A DNA stretch of 64,000 bases from CAYQOX01 sp964419335 (GCA_964419335.1 CAYQOX010000025.1:1-64000); one strand, 5' to 3'. Shown: positions 8,743 through 18,216, counted from the stretch's first letter. The notes: a model not told the origin generated them from the sequence alone. Translations and numbers: made by a program.

Positions 8743-11385
8743 TTAAACCGAAGCGACAGTGGCTTTCTGAAGATATTGATCAATCCCTAATGCGGCTTTT
8801 TTTCCTTCCGCAATCGCTTGTACCACGGTGGTTCCACCGTTGACCAAATCCCCTGCAGCGAAGACTCCTTTTTCAGAAGTCATCCATGTTTCTGGATCGA
8901 CTTCGAGCAATCCTTTGGAGTTCATCTTCACGGGGTCAAGAACCTTTTGCACTTCGGGAGAAATTTGTTCGCCAATGGCTTCAATGACCATCGAAACGGG
9001 TATCAAATGCTCACTGTTCTCGATCGGTTCGGGTTTGCGGCGCCCTGATTCATCCTCTGGACCCAGCTGGGTTCGCTGTACGCGAACAGCAGATATCTGG
9101 TTATACTCGTTGGCTTCATACTCGATGGGTTGAGTTAGAACCAATAAATGAATCCCGGCATCAACAACTTTCTTACGTTCGGAAGGCCATGCCGGCATCT
9201 CATGAAAACTGCGTCGATAAATGATATACACATCATTGGCTCCCCGTTCTTTAGCCATGACGGCTGCGTCAATCGCGGTATTCCCTCCACCGATAACCGC
9301 GATGGTTCCAGAGACACGATGCATGGAGTTCTGATTCAAGTGTGACAAAAAGGCCAGTGCATCCATCACACCTTCGGGTTTTTGTTCATGGCTTGTTAAT
9401 GAACTTGTATTACCGAGACCAAAAGTCAATGCAATCGCGTCGAATCCCTCTTCTTTAATATCTTGCAAGGTGTAGTCCGGGGCAAGGGAAGTATGATAAC
9501 GCCACTCCAAACGATCATTGCCAATTGTGAAAAAGATTGACGAAATTTCTGAATCGGCATGAGCATAAGGGAGACGTTCTTGCGGAATCACACGGATTGC
9601 TTTCCCTCCCGGGCGGTTAGACCGCTCGAACAAAGTGACATGGTGGCCTTGTTCTAAGAGTGCGGCGGCGCAAGAAAGGCCAGCGGGGCCCGAGCCTACA
9701 ATCGCCACGCGTTTCCCCGAAAGAATCTCGGGGATATTCAAGGCAGCCCAATTTTCATCCTGGGCTTTTTCCGCGACCCAACGTTGGATGCGGGCGATTG
9801 GTACCGCTTGATCTCCTATGTATTGTTCCAGACAATGCCCTTGACATTGGACTTCGACCGGACACACATAGCCACATATTTCCGGCAATAAGTTGCATTG
9901 CCGCAAGATGCGATAGGCTTCTTTAAAATCTCCATTGGCTGTCGCTTTCAGAAAAGCGGGTATATCGATACCCGCGGGACAATGGGCTGCGCAGGTAGGA
10001 TCAATACATTCACGGCAATGGGAGGCCGCTTCTTTAACCACATTGGGATCATGCCAGCGCCCTTCTTTGTAGATCTCTTCATATACTTCAGGGTCACGGG
10101 GTACACAACCGGTTTGGCCGTGATCTCGCATGATTTGGGTACAAGAAGAACAAGAGACACAAACGCGAAGTGGATCCATCTTTCCATTCACTAAAAGATC
10201 TTTGGCAAAATCGGGATATGCGAATCCTCCGCGCCCTAAACCCGCGATCGACATCCATCCTTCTTGGATCATCGCCGCCGCGATATAAGGGAAATAATGT
10301 CGCAGCCATGAAAAGCCTGTGCCTACGATGGTCATATCAGGAAATTGTTTTTGAACCTGTTTGGCCATTAAGAGCAGCCGCTCCACCCCTTCGAGCGGAT
10401 GTTCTCGTGGGATATATCCTCCAACGACAGGATCATCGAAAGGGCGGCCATAATGGGGATTGTAATAGGGATTGGCGATGGATATATTCAAACCATGATA
10501 GCCGCGCTCTTTGAGCATATGTATGAGTTTTAACGGTTCTGTAAGATCCGGCTTGGTATAATCATCTTTATCCACTCCCCATCCATAAGGGTGAGGAATC
10601 GCATCATAAACATTAAGGCGTGAAGTTACCTCTAAATCGGGTAACGTTTCGCGAATTTTCTCTACCGTTTCTAGCAGCATGCGCACTCGATTCTCAAAAG
10701 GCCCGCCATAGCGGCTGTTTTCCCGTGTAAAGGAGGCGAGCAATTCACTGATGAGATATCGATGACAGCTTTTGATATCCACGGCATCAAAACCTGCTTC
10801 TTGGGCTAGTTGCGCCGCAGTCACATAGTTATCCTGTAACTTATCCAATTCCTCATCTGTGATGAGAGGATACTCCGGTGGCAAATTTTGTTTAGGATCA
10901 AGGATTTCACTATGATGGGCAATGATCGGTGCGGGTTTTTTTACCGGGCGGCTATAACGCCCCGAATGAGTTAATTGCAATACCAAAAAAGGCCTGTGCC
11001 CCATGGAATCTTGCGCCGCTTCGAGCGTCATATCAAGCATGCGTTTAAAGTCAGAGAGCACCCCTTCGTGAATCCACAATTGTCGTGGATTCGCTCGGCT
11101 CTCTTCGATAATGGCGCAGGCTTCAAACCAAATCAATCCCGCCCCTCCCGCACCAAATCGGCGATATCGCCTGTAAGTCAATTCGGAGGGTGCACCATTG
11201 GCTTCGCCATCACATCCTTCCATAGGGTGCATTCCCAGTCGATTGGGAACCGTGCCTTTTCCAAAAGATACCGGAGTGCCAAGAAGTTCTAAATGATCCG
11301 TAGTGGGAAGATTGAGGTGGAGTGATTGAATTTCGCGTTGCAACTCTTCCAAAGATTTGTAGTGAAAGCGTTCATGTTCAGCCAT
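8743..11385 (-). CDS. old-yellow-enzyme / GltD-type flavoprotein fusion
   Basis: An 880-residue iron-sulfur flavoprotein. Residues about 20-400 are an NADH:flavin oxidoreductase (OYE) TIM barrel. A cysteine cluster CVSCSSC...GC (about 406-425) resembles the 4Fe-4S site of 2,4-dienoyl-CoA reductases. A second segment (about 455-535, CRECIDPTCAAHCPAG, then CGYVCPVEVQCQGHC) is the Fe-S domain that normally begins glutamate-synthase small subunits and dihydropyrimidine dehydrogenase. Then come an FAD Rossmann motif (GSGPAGLS, about 563), an NAD(P)H motif (GGGNTAIDAA, about 700) and the GD motif AAGDLVNGG near the end. Electrons would pass NAD(P)H-FAD-FeS-FMN to an enoate substrate. The extra GltD N-domain makes it longer than 2,4-dienoyl-CoA reductases of about 670 residues. 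AAGGAT precedes the ATG. Substrate unknown. Confidence 0.9.
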   Translation of the reverse strand: MAEHERFHYKSLEELQREIQSLHLNLPTTDHLELLGTPVSFGKGTVPNRLGMHPMEGCDGEANGAPSELTYRRYRRFGAGGAGLIWFEACAIIEESRANPRQLWIHEGVLSDFKRMLDMTLEAAQDSMGHRPFLVLQLTHSGRYSRPVKKPAPIIAHHSEILDPKQNLPPEYPLITDEELDKLQDNYVTAAQLAQEAGFDAVDIKSCHRYLISELLASFTRENSRYGGPFENRVRMLLETVEKIRETLPDLEVTSRLNVYDAIPHPYGWGVDKDDYTKPDLTEPLKLIHMLKERGYHGLNISIANPYYNPHYGRPFDDPVVGGYIPREHPLEGVERLLLMAKQVQKQFPDMTIVGTGFSWLRHYFPYIAAAMIQEGWMSIAGLGRGGFAYPDFAKDLLVNGKMDPLRVCVSCSSCTQIMRDHGQTGCVPRDPEVYEEIYKEGRWHDPNVVKEAASHCRECIDPTCAAHCPAGIDIPAFLKATANGDFKEAYRILRQCNLLPEICGYVCPVEVQCQGHCLEQYIGDQAVPIARIQRWVAEKAQDENWAALNIPEILSGKRVAIVGSGPAGLSCAAALLEQGHHVTLFERSNRPGGKAIRVIPQERLPYAHADSEISSIFFTIGNDRLEWRYHTSLAPDYTLQDIKEEGFDAIALTFGLGNTSSLTSHEQKPEGVMDALAFLSHLNQNSMHRVSGTIAVIGGGNTAIDAAVMAKERGANDVYIIYRRSFHEMPAWPSERKKVVDAGIHLLVLTQPIEYEANEYNQISAVRVQRTQLGPEDESGRRKPEPIENSEHLIPVSMVIEAIGEQISPEVQKVLDPVKMNSKGLLEVDPETWMTSEKGVFAAGDLVNGGTTVVQAIAEGKKAALGIDQYLQKATVASV

Positions 11386-11533
11386 GGTGATATCCTTTTA
11401 CTTTGTTTACACTTCCAGTCGTGAAATTAAAAACAATAAATGTTTGTATACAACCAAACGCTTTTATTCCTTATAGTAGCATGAAGGAAGAACATTTTCG
11501 TAGTGGTGAAGAGAGGGGAAAGGGTGGATTCTC

Positions 11534-13051
11534 TTACCCTTTTTCACAAATCAATACACAGGCCTTATCAATGATACGGCTAAAACGGGTGCCTCTCGTT
11601 TCTCCATTGGCAAGAAAAGAGACGAGATAAGTTTTTCCACTCTGGGCATAGAGGTAACCTGATAAGGCACGGACACCGTTGAGGGTTCCCGTTTTTGCCC
11701 ATACGTTTCCATGAGCCGCGGTGCCTCGCATCCGGTTTTTGAGGGTTCCGTCCACCCCTGCTTGAGACAATGTTTCACGGAAGGTTTTTCCATAGGGCGA
11801 AGTGTACATCGCTCGAAGCACTTTTATAATTGATTTTGCGTTGAGGCGATTATCGCGGGAGAGTCCTGAACCATCGGCAAAATATTGACGATCCAAATCG
11901 CTGTCATATTTGAAGAATATATCCTTAATGGCGGCCGCCCCCCAAGTCGAACTTCCACGTCCATATTCATAATAGCCAAGGGTTTTAAGAAAATGTTCGG
12001 CATAATGATTTTGACTCTTTTTTAAACAGACGCTGAGCAATTGACTGAGTGGAGGAGATTCATATTCATCCAAAAGGGTCCATTTCTCTTCGGGAGGGAG
12101 AGACGGTAAATCATCAGCATCATAAGCTTGTCCACTTATCTCAATTCCTTGCTTTTGTAAGTTTTCGCGAAGTACCGTTGTAAAGAAATGCGTGGGATTG
12201 GGTACCGTAGTCCATTTTCGTACGGTTTGGCGGGCTCGAATCGAGCCAGTTAATGTCAAGGTCCTAGAATCAATTTCCCGTTCGTAATGAATTCCGCGGA
12301 CGGCATTGTGTGAACTTACGGTTTTCACTTGATTAATTATTTTCATGTAATTGGTATTGGGTTCTTTTCGTACGATGGCCGCGTTTCCTACCCCGTTTCC
12401 ACCCCGGATGATCAAATCAAGGCAACCATCATTCAATGAGAGTCCGCTAATCTCTGCCGCGTACCATTTAAGAAGATCATCGGGATGCCAATCCAAACCA
12501 TGAGCCTTGTCATCAAAGATATCGTCTATTCCAATCACCCGGCCGTTAATTATTTCTATATTGTTATTTTTGAGGAGGGCTGCCCACTGTTTAAAAAGAT
12601 GTGTGATATCTCCAGAGTTGAAACGCCCCCCTATGCTGGGATCACCTGAACCAACGACAATCAGATCCCCCTGCAGGGTTTTTCCACTTATCGTACCGCT
12701 GATATAAAGTTGAGTTTTGTAAGTAAAGTCAGGTCCTAAACGCAACAGAATGGCTGCGCTCGAAGGAATTTTCATATTCGATGCGGGAACCAAACGTTTG
12801 CTCGGTTGATAAGCAAAGAGGGGTTTCGGTTCATTAACCGGTTGAATTAAGATGCTCCACTCTGAGTTGGGGGGAGAGTCTTTCTCAATGAGGGCTAATA
12901 GTTCACTATGGAGAGACGCATGGACGCAAAGGGGAAATCCAAGCACGATCCACAAACAAAGCGCCCCCCACATAAGAAATGAGAGGCGCCTAGATGAACG
13001 AACTAAGTTATGCCATAAGTTATAAGAAATTGTCGATTTCACCAATTCCAA
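11534..13051 (-). CDS. dacB: D-alanyl-D-alanine carboxypeptidase/endopeptidase (PBP4, peptidase S13)
   Basis: A periplasmic penicillin-binding protein that trims peptidoglycan cross-links. The three active-site motifs are S91-N-M-K94, SQN (about 344) and KTG (about 449), in the order and spacing of family S13 with the large insert typical of PBP4. The N-terminus is a signal peptide: basic RSSRR then a hydrophobic core ending near CVHA. The start is uncertain. TTG at 13051 gives the basic n-region needed for export; the first ATG at 12973 would begin inside the hydrophobic core and lose it. Neither has a strong ribosome site. The gene lies 41 bases after the LamG/Gly-Met protein and is probably cotranscribed with it. 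Confidence 0.92.
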   Translation of the reverse strand: MELVKSTISYNLWHNLVRSSRRLSFLMWGALCLWIVLGFPLCVHASLHSELLALIEKDSPPNSEWSILIQPVNEPKPLFAYQPSKRLVPASNMKIPSSAAILLRLGPDFTYKTQLYISGTISGKTLQGDLIVVGSGDPSIGGRFNSGDITHLFKQWAALLKNNNIEIINGRVIGIDDIFDDKAHGLDWHPDDLLKWYAAEISGLSLNDGCLDLIIRGGNGVGNAAIVRKEPNTNYMKIINQVKTVSSHNAVRGIHYEREIDSRTLTLTGSIRARQTVRKWTTVPNPTHFFTTVLRENLQKQGIEISGQAYDADDLPSLPPEEKWTLLDEYESPPLSQLLSVCLKKSQNHYAEHFLKTLGYYEYGRGSSTWGAAAIKDIFFKYDSDLDRQYFADGSGLSRDNRLNAKSIIKVLRAMYTSPYGKTFRETLSQAGVDGTLKNRMRGTAAHGNVWAKTGTLNGVRALSGYLYAQSGKTYLVSFLANGETRGTRFSRIIDKACVLICEKG

Positions 13052-13092
13052 TTACCAACAATGCAAAAAACCTTCATTCTACTACGGATCAC

Positions 13093-15579
13093 TTAACGCA
13101 TACCGATCGCATCTGCGGTGCGAGTGGTTTCTTCCTCTTCTTCCTCCACTCTTTCGAGGAAGTGACTTTCAACATCGATAATCGCATTCACTACATCATT
13201 TTCGACATTTTCCATCGTGATTTTATTAATTGTGTTGATTCGTGAACCATATTCTAAGTTATAGAGATAATTCATTGCGGCCATATAATCAGCGGTGAAA
13301 TCTAAAGTCAACGAACGCTTAATGTAGTAATCTTCACCTGTTTCTTCCATTCGTTGGTTAAAGTCATCGATGACTTTGGGTGGGATGCGTTCTTCTCGGT
13401 TGTATTTCATATAGAGTTTAAAGTCTTCTCTCTTTTCCCACAGCATGTCAAAGACTTCTTCTTTTTCTTTAATACTGAGAATATGGTCATCCTCGGGAGA
13501 ATAAAGTTCTAGTCGTTGGAGCATGCCACTGGGGACTTCACCTTCTTCATTAAAAAGGCTGCTTAGCATGTCGCCACCCATGCCGCCGCCCATCATGCCG
13601 CCCATACCATAACCCATACCACCACCCATTCCTCCCATACCGCCCATACCACCCATACCACCCATACCACCCATCATGCCCATACCACCCATGCCACCGG
13701 TGGATAGACCGTATTGGAGAAGGAGGTTATCTTCACCGTACAGATCTTGTTGTAATTCATTGAGTTTTTGGCGGAAGAAGGAACGTAATTCTTTATCGTC
13801 TACGTTATAGCCTTGACCTTTGTTGATCACTTCGTTGATCGCGACTAAACGATCTTCGATCGCTTGTTCGGCCAGGTCATAACACAGGCGTTGATATTCG
13901 ACAATACGATGGAGATATTCAGGGGCTAAATCGGAGGAATCAATTTCCAAGAGTCCTTCTAGGTTTGAAAAGCTATAGCCGGATGTATTTTCTCGTATAT
14001 ATTCCATGAGGTACAATTGGCGAATCTTATGCATGGCGGGATCATTTTCTTCTAAATAATCTTGATCCAGCCCAATGGCATGTTTCAGCATGTCATAGGT
14101 TCTATTATAACGTTCCCGAATCTCAGGTTTGAGCGCCGGCATTTGTTTCGCTTGCTGCATTTCGTCTAATTTCGTAAGAAGGGGTTCTAGTTCTGAGGCT
14201 TCGGGCAAGTCTTCGTCAAAATGATCCAGCGTCAGAGTGGCGTTGGTTCGATTGGGTTGAGAATTGAGAGTAAAAGATGTGAAGGCTCCATCGCGAATAT
14301 GCAATTCATCAAAATAAGAATCCGCCGAAAAACTACCTTCCTCGTCTGCACCTACATAGACGCCAGTGATCAGAGAGGGCAGAGAAATGTTGGAGGTGAG
14401 AGTCTGGCCGGAGGTGGAACCGCTATAACGGGAACTACCTCCACCCATCATACCGCCCATACCTCCCATCATGCCGCCCATACCATAACCACCCATGCCG
14501 CCCATGCCACCCATACCACCCATACCACCCATCATACCGCCCATACCTCCCATGCCGCCCATCATGCCACCCATACCTCCCATGCCACCGGTGAGTAGCA
14601 GCATTTCATCTTCATCGCGGGCATCGCGGATAGAGACACCACCACCAAAGGGGACACCTTTGTTTTGACCATTAATATACAAGGCTTGCTGATTTTCTTT
14701 CCATACGGCACCAATGTGGTACCAACGATCTTCTTGCCAATCGGAAATATAGGCGGTAACGGTACTAGGCGGGAGGATATTATTGCGCAGTTCAAAGGTT
14801 AGAGTAGGACCTTCACCTTTATAAATTGCGATCAGTTCTTCGACGGAATAAGGACCAGGGCCGGTAGGGAGAATTTGGTCTAAATTAATTTGCCGATTTT
14901 CTGTGGAAAGTTCTTCGGCCATGGAAACGAGGCGTTCACGGCTTAACTTTTGTACGGTTAAACCTAGGAAGAGACACTTGTGCTTGACATCTGTGTCTGT
15001 CGGATCCCAGGTGGGTTTTACCCAAAATTCGATGGTTCCTTGACGTGGATTAATTACGCGCTTGCTTCCCAAATTATTGGCATAAGCAATTGCACGACCC
15101 CGGCTGGCATAGAAACCAGTTCCATGGCGCCCCTTACGGATACCGTGATTTACTCCCCATGAACTTAACACATTGAGCTCGGTAACCTCCGTGTTATTTT
15201 CGAGCTGACTCATTTTTTCGATTTCATTTAACACCACATCTCGGTAATTGACATCGGGATCAAAGCGCTCGATTAACTTTAATTGCTCGTTAAGAACGTC
15301 AAAATTATTTTGTGCGGTTTGAATCTGATCGTTAATGACCCGGATGACTTCTTCCATGCGGGTAACGATTGCACCTTCGCTACCTATCTCTTGAGTCGAT
15401 TGTTCTTCTTGTTTAACTTGACGAACAATCGTGTTGTATCGAGTCTTCAACTGATCCAACTGCTGGTTGTATTCCTGCCAATCATTTTTAATCGGGGCGA
15501 AAACGAATTGATGCAAGGCACCCACAATCCCTAAGGCAATAACGATGAGAATAATTCCGAGCGTCTTTTTATTTTTCAT
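13093..15579 (-). CDS. membrane-anchored coiled-coil protein with LamG-like domain and Gly-Met runs
   Basis: An 828-residue protein I cannot assign to a named family. Residues 5-25 are one hydrophobic segment (signal anchor), followed by a coiled coil (about 30-95). A LamG/concanavalin-type beta-sandwich covers about 150-436 (GTIEFWVKP, WYHIGAVW, ALYINGQ, then YFDELHIRDG). A run of MGG/MMGG units (about 330-380) sits inside this domain, between the INGQ strand and the last strands; a second run lies at about 627-669. The remainder is charged and helical. Topology suggests a periplasmic or surface protein anchored in the inner membrane. The ATG at 15579 was preferred over an in-frame TTG six bases earlier because GGGGAA is well placed. 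Gly-Met runs also end the PilM-PilN fusion at 51869-54073, hinting at a shared envelope system. Confidence 0.8.
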   Translation of the reverse strand: MKNKKTLGIILIVIALGIVGALHQFVFAPIKNDWQEYNQQLDQLKTRYNTIVRQVKQEEQSTQEIGSEGAIVTRMEEVIRVINDQIQTAQNNFDVLNEQLKLIERFDPDVNYRDVVLNEIEKMSQLENNTEVTELNVLSSWGVNHGIRKGRHGTGFYASRGRAIAYANNLGSKRVINPRQGTIEFWVKPTWDPTDTDVKHKCLFLGLTVQKLSRERLVSMAEELSTENRQINLDQILPTGPGPYSVEELIAIYKGEGPTLTFELRNNILPPSTVTAYISDWQEDRWYHIGAVWKENQQALYINGQNKGVPFGGGVSIRDARDEDEMLLLTGGMGGMGGMMGGMGGMGGMMGGMGGMGGMGGMGGYGMGGMMGGMGGMMGGGSSRYSGSTSGQTLTSNISLPSLITGVYVGADEEGSFSADSYFDELHIRDGAFTSFTLNSQPNRTNATLTLDHFDEDLPEASELEPLLTKLDEMQQAKQMPALKPEIRERYNRTYDMLKHAIGLDQDYLEENDPAMHKIRQLYLMEYIRENTSGYSFSNLEGLLEIDSSDLAPEYLHRIVEYQRLCYDLAEQAIEDRLVAINEVINKGQGYNVDDKELRSFFRQKLNELQQDLYGEDNLLLQYGLSTGGMGGMGMMGGMGGMGGMGGMGGMGGGMGYGMGGMMGGGMGGDMLSSLFNEEGEVPSGMLQRLELYSPEDDHILSIKEKEEVFDMLWEKREDFKLYMKYNREERIPPKVIDDFNQRMEETGEDYYIKRSLTLDFTADYMAAMNYLYNLEYGSRINTINKITMENVENDVVNAIIDVESHFLERVEEEEEETTRTADAIGMR
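13573..13701 (-). repeat. degenerate tandem repeat encoding the second Gly-Met run
   Basis: Irregular 9-base units of the ATGGGCGGT kind encode MGG repeats at about residues 627-669 of the LamG-like protein. Codons vary, so the run is held by protein-level selection or old expansion rather than fresh slippage. Confidence 0.8.
14440..14590 (-). repeat. degenerate tandem repeat encoding the first Gly-Met run
   Basis: About 150 bases of MGG/MMGG-coding units interrupt the LamG-like domain at about residues 330-380. The unit and codon choice match the second run, suggesting the two arose from the same sequence. Confidence 0.8.
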
Positions 15580-15660
15580 GACCAAATTCCCCGTTTTTAT
15601 TCAAATTTATTTTTTGTTTTTTGTAAGCCCGTTTTTTCTATTTTGACCTAATTACCAGGA

Positions 15661-16857
15661 TTATTCAAGCGGATTTTCGCTCTCATCCTTATTGGTTGTC
15701 AATGAACGGATACGTTCAAATTTCGTATTTCCACATTCATGACAACCGGCTTGTTTCAACTCCTGAATCGTCAAAAATTCATATCCTGCTCCTACGTAGA
15801 CCTCTGTCTCACAGAAGGTACAGCGATAGACGGCACCAGGTATTTTCTTTTCTCCAGTATAAAATAAATTATAACGTAAAGAAAATGATTTTTCAGGTGA
15901 TACGCCAGAAAATCTTTCGCAATAAAACAAACTCGTGGTGTGAGCATGCACTGAAGCGCCTAAATATTGGTTAAATTGTGGATGAATATCCCGAAGAATA
16001 AATCCCATGTCGGTTAAATTTTTTTGGATCGCATGATGCGATGCACTATCCGGGATTGGCATGGAAAGCAACATAACTCCTTCATTTTTTAACGCTTGTG
16101 CGCATCGAAACGCGAATGTGGATACTCCATTGACGGTATAAGCGGGATCCGTCAATACCACCTCAAATTGATGTAGCCATTGTTCCGGGAATGTATTTCT
16201 CACGTCGTATTCACCGACCTCGATCTCTCCCTGAGAAATTTCTTCAATCCCTTTCAAATAGCGAGGATCAATATCCAACACCAGTATTTTTCCTGTTTTG
16301 CTTGATTCTTCCAAAAAGTGCTTACGCATTAAATAGCAGGCTAGCGAGATCCAATCATCATCTCCCAGAAACAGGAGAGAAGAATTTATTAAACCTTTCT
16401 CTAATAAATACAAAGCCTTACGTATACCCGTATCGGGTGTAGCATGACTTTGATCCAGGGTGACATCCACATGCGGCCGTTGATCACAGTATTGCTTGAA
16501 TTGTTCTAATACGGGATAAATTTCTGGTGGTAAGAGAAAGCCCTTTCCCTCACAGGCGGGGCAAGCCGAATGTGGGATAGGTTTTACCCCAAACAAATCC
16601 CCCAATCGTTCTTTTCCTTTAGAAGTGAGTTGTAATCCTTGTTGATCGCTAAGAATATCTCTTTTTTCTAACTCACGGCGTAGTGCCGCTAATACCGGTA
16701 CGGGAATATGTAAATCTCGCGACCAGGCCCGTGTCGATTCCGGTTGACGAGAATAAAGACTCCAAAGGGCACGGATTATCCCTTGTGGGCCTTCTTTTAA
16801 TTGAATCGCGTCGGCAAGCTCATGAATCCAATATGGGGGAGAGGAAGAATCTGTCAT
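15661..16857 (-). CDS. branched-chain polyamine synthase (BpsA-like aminopropyltransferase)
   Basis: A 398-residue protein of the N4-bis(aminopropyl)spermidine synthase family, which transfers aminopropyl groups from decarboxylated S-adenosylmethionine to spermidine. A winged-helix N-terminal part (about 15-85) is followed by CPACEGKG (about 99-106) and a Rossmann methyltransferase-like core with FLGDDDW, LDIDPRYL, YDVRNTFP and a catalytic-type TDPAYT. Unlike the family members I know, it carries a C-terminal CxxC...CxxC element (TFCE and HECG, about 345-380), a likely zinc ribbon. It overlaps panE by four bases, so the two form an operon. Branched polyamines are typical of thermophiles, so this is either a clue to growth temperature or a repurposed enzyme (inference). 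Confidence 0.8.
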   Translation of the reverse strand: MTDSSSPPYWIHELADAIQLKEGPQGIIRALWSLYSRQPESTRAWSRDLHIPVPVLAALRRELEKRDILSDQQGLQLTSKGKERLGDLFGVKPIPHSACPACEGKGFLLPPEIYPVLEQFKQYCDQRPHVDVTLDQSHATPDTGIRKALYLLEKGLINSSLLFLGDDDWISLACYLMRKHFLEESSKTGKILVLDIDPRYLKGIEEISQGEIEVGEYDVRNTFPEQWLHQFEVVLTDPAYTVNGVSTFAFRCAQALKNEGVMLLSMPIPDSASHHAIQKNLTDMGFILRDIHPQFNQYLGASVHAHTTSLFYCERFSGVSPEKSFSLRYNLFYTGEKKIPGAVYRCTFCETEVYVGAGYEFLTIQELKQAGCHECGNTKFERIRSLTTNKDESENPLE

Positions 16858-17807
16858 AAAAGCGCTTGTTCCTCCCGGAATTTAAGCAACGAAATAATCG
16901 TGTTATTCACCGGTGTGGGGATATTTTTTTCCTCTCCAAGCATGGCGATTGCCCCATTAATGGCATCGATTTCGGTGGGACGCTGCTTTTCCAAATCTCT
17001 TAACATCGAAGGATAATGGGCGGCGGTTGGAGGGATCATTTTTTGGTAGAATTCTTCCAAGTATTCTTCTGGCGTTTCCCAAAACTGCTGAATACGATGG
17101 GCTCGAGTCACCTGAAAAGCTTCATGCACGACGTCTATGATGATAGCGTGGGTATTCGTATGTTCTGCCAATTGTCCATAAGTCACTCCCAGAAGGGCTC
17201 CCATAGGATTCAAGGCCGCGTTGTAAAGGATTTTCGCCCAGATATATTGTTCCAATTCCTTCGTGGGCTCGGTTGGGATCCCCGCTTCATTAAAAGTCAT
17301 GGCGATGGAGATAATCTGTGTGAAAGGAATTTGATTTATATAATGACCCAATTGCACCGAAGCCGCGTGTACGGTTACCCGTATGACCCCGGGTGTTGGC
17401 AGTTCTACCCCGGTAATGACACGGGCACCTAGAGTTTTCTCCCAACCAATATAACGGGCAATGGTTTGGCAATTGCCATATCCGTTTTGGCAAGATAGCA
17501 CCTGGGTCGATTCCCCGACCACAGGCAGACATTGTTTGATGGCTTCTTCTGTGGTAAAAGCCTTGGTGCAAATCAATATCAGGTCGAAATCCCGCTCTTT
17601 CTCGGGTATTTCTTCTACATTTTCAAAAGCGGATTGGGGAGGTACGGAATGCTTGCCCCAAATCCCACTGATTTCAATCCCTTTACTGCGAATTGCTTCG
17701 ATATTCCATTTTCGACCGACAAAAAGGACTTGATGTCCAGCCTTTGCTAGTAAACCACCAAAAAGTGTACCGACTGCTCCTGCACCAAAAATAAGAAATC
17801 GCATCAT
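16854..17807 (-). CDS. panE: 2-dehydropantoate 2-reductase family protein (PanE/ApbA)
   Basis: A 317-residue NADPH-dependent ketopantoate reductase acting in pantothenate synthesis. The N-terminal nucleotide motif GAGAVGTLFGG (about 8-18) is intact, and the catalytic Lys is in WAKILYNAALNP near residue 190, the usual place. The C-terminal helical domain (ketopantoate-binding) is complete. GGGGAAG precedes two adjacent ATG codons, so the true start may be 17807 or 17804. The stop overlaps the next gene by four bases. Related PanE-fold proteins act on other 2-oxoacids, so the exact substrate is less sure than the family. Confidence 0.9.
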   Translation of the reverse strand: MMRFLIFGAGAVGTLFGGLLAKAGHQVLFVGRKWNIEAIRSKGIEISGIWGKHSVPPQSAFENVEEIPEKERDFDLILICTKAFTTEEAIKQCLPVVGESTQVLSCQNGYGNCQTIARYIGWEKTLGARVITGVELPTPGVIRVTVHAASVQLGHYINQIPFTQIISIAMTFNEAGIPTEPTKELEQYIWAKILYNAALNPMGALLGVTYGQLAEHTNTHAIIIDVVHEAFQVTRAHRIQQFWETPEEYLEEFYQKMIPPTAAHYPSMLRDLEKQRPTEIDAINGAIAMLGEEKNIPTPVNNTIISLLKFREEQALL

Positions 17808-17910
17808 AGTTCATCTTCCCCAGAATGAAATAAGCCTATTATAACCAGAAAGAATCTCTTTGTGATGACTAGACCTGTTGAATTGCTCTTTACTTGGATC
17901 GTTTGACCAT

Positions 17911-17935
17911 AAAAAAAGCCCCAAAAGGGGCTTTT
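17911..17935 (-). terminator. rho-independent terminator after rpmA
   Basis: AAAAGCCCC and GGGGCTTTT pair around an AAAA loop, followed by T residues on the minus strand. It ends the L27 transcript before panE. Confidence 0.85.
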
Positions 17936-17958
17936 GCTTTGGTCTTGCAGTGAAATCG

Positions 17959-18216
17959 CTATGCAACAGGAACAATTGTTACGAATTTACGGTTCCGCCG
18001 GTTCACAAATTCAACTTTGCCGTCTGTCAAGGCAAACAGGGTGTCGTCACCCCCGCGACCAACGTTTTGCCCAGGATGAAATTTGGTTCCGCGTTGACGA
18101 ACCAAAATATTACCCGCTTTTACAATTTGTCCCCCGAAGCGTTTCACGCCTAGTCTTTGCGCGTTACTATCACGACCATTTCGTTGTTTTCCACCACCAC
18201 TTTTTACGTGAGCCAT
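17959..18216 (-). CDS. rpmA: 50S ribosomal protein L27
   Basis: An 85-residue L27 with the family core NGRDSNAQRLGVKRFGGQ and RGTKFHPG. The start at MAHVKSGGG (18216) is supported by GGAGA seven bases upstream; a longer in-frame reading adds seven residues of non-L27 sequence and is not used. The N-terminus is MAHVKSGGG rather than the commoner MAHKKGGGS. No cleavable Firmicutes-type N-terminal extension is present. In most bacteria rpmA follows rplU (L21); here no L21 gene lies upstream, the next gene being divergent. It is flanked by its own terminator. Confidence 0.97.
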   Translation of the reverse strand: MAHVKSGGGKQRNGRDSNAQRLGVKRFGGQIVKAGNILVRQRGTKFHPGQNVGRGGDDTLFALTDGKVEFVNRRNRKFVTIVPVA

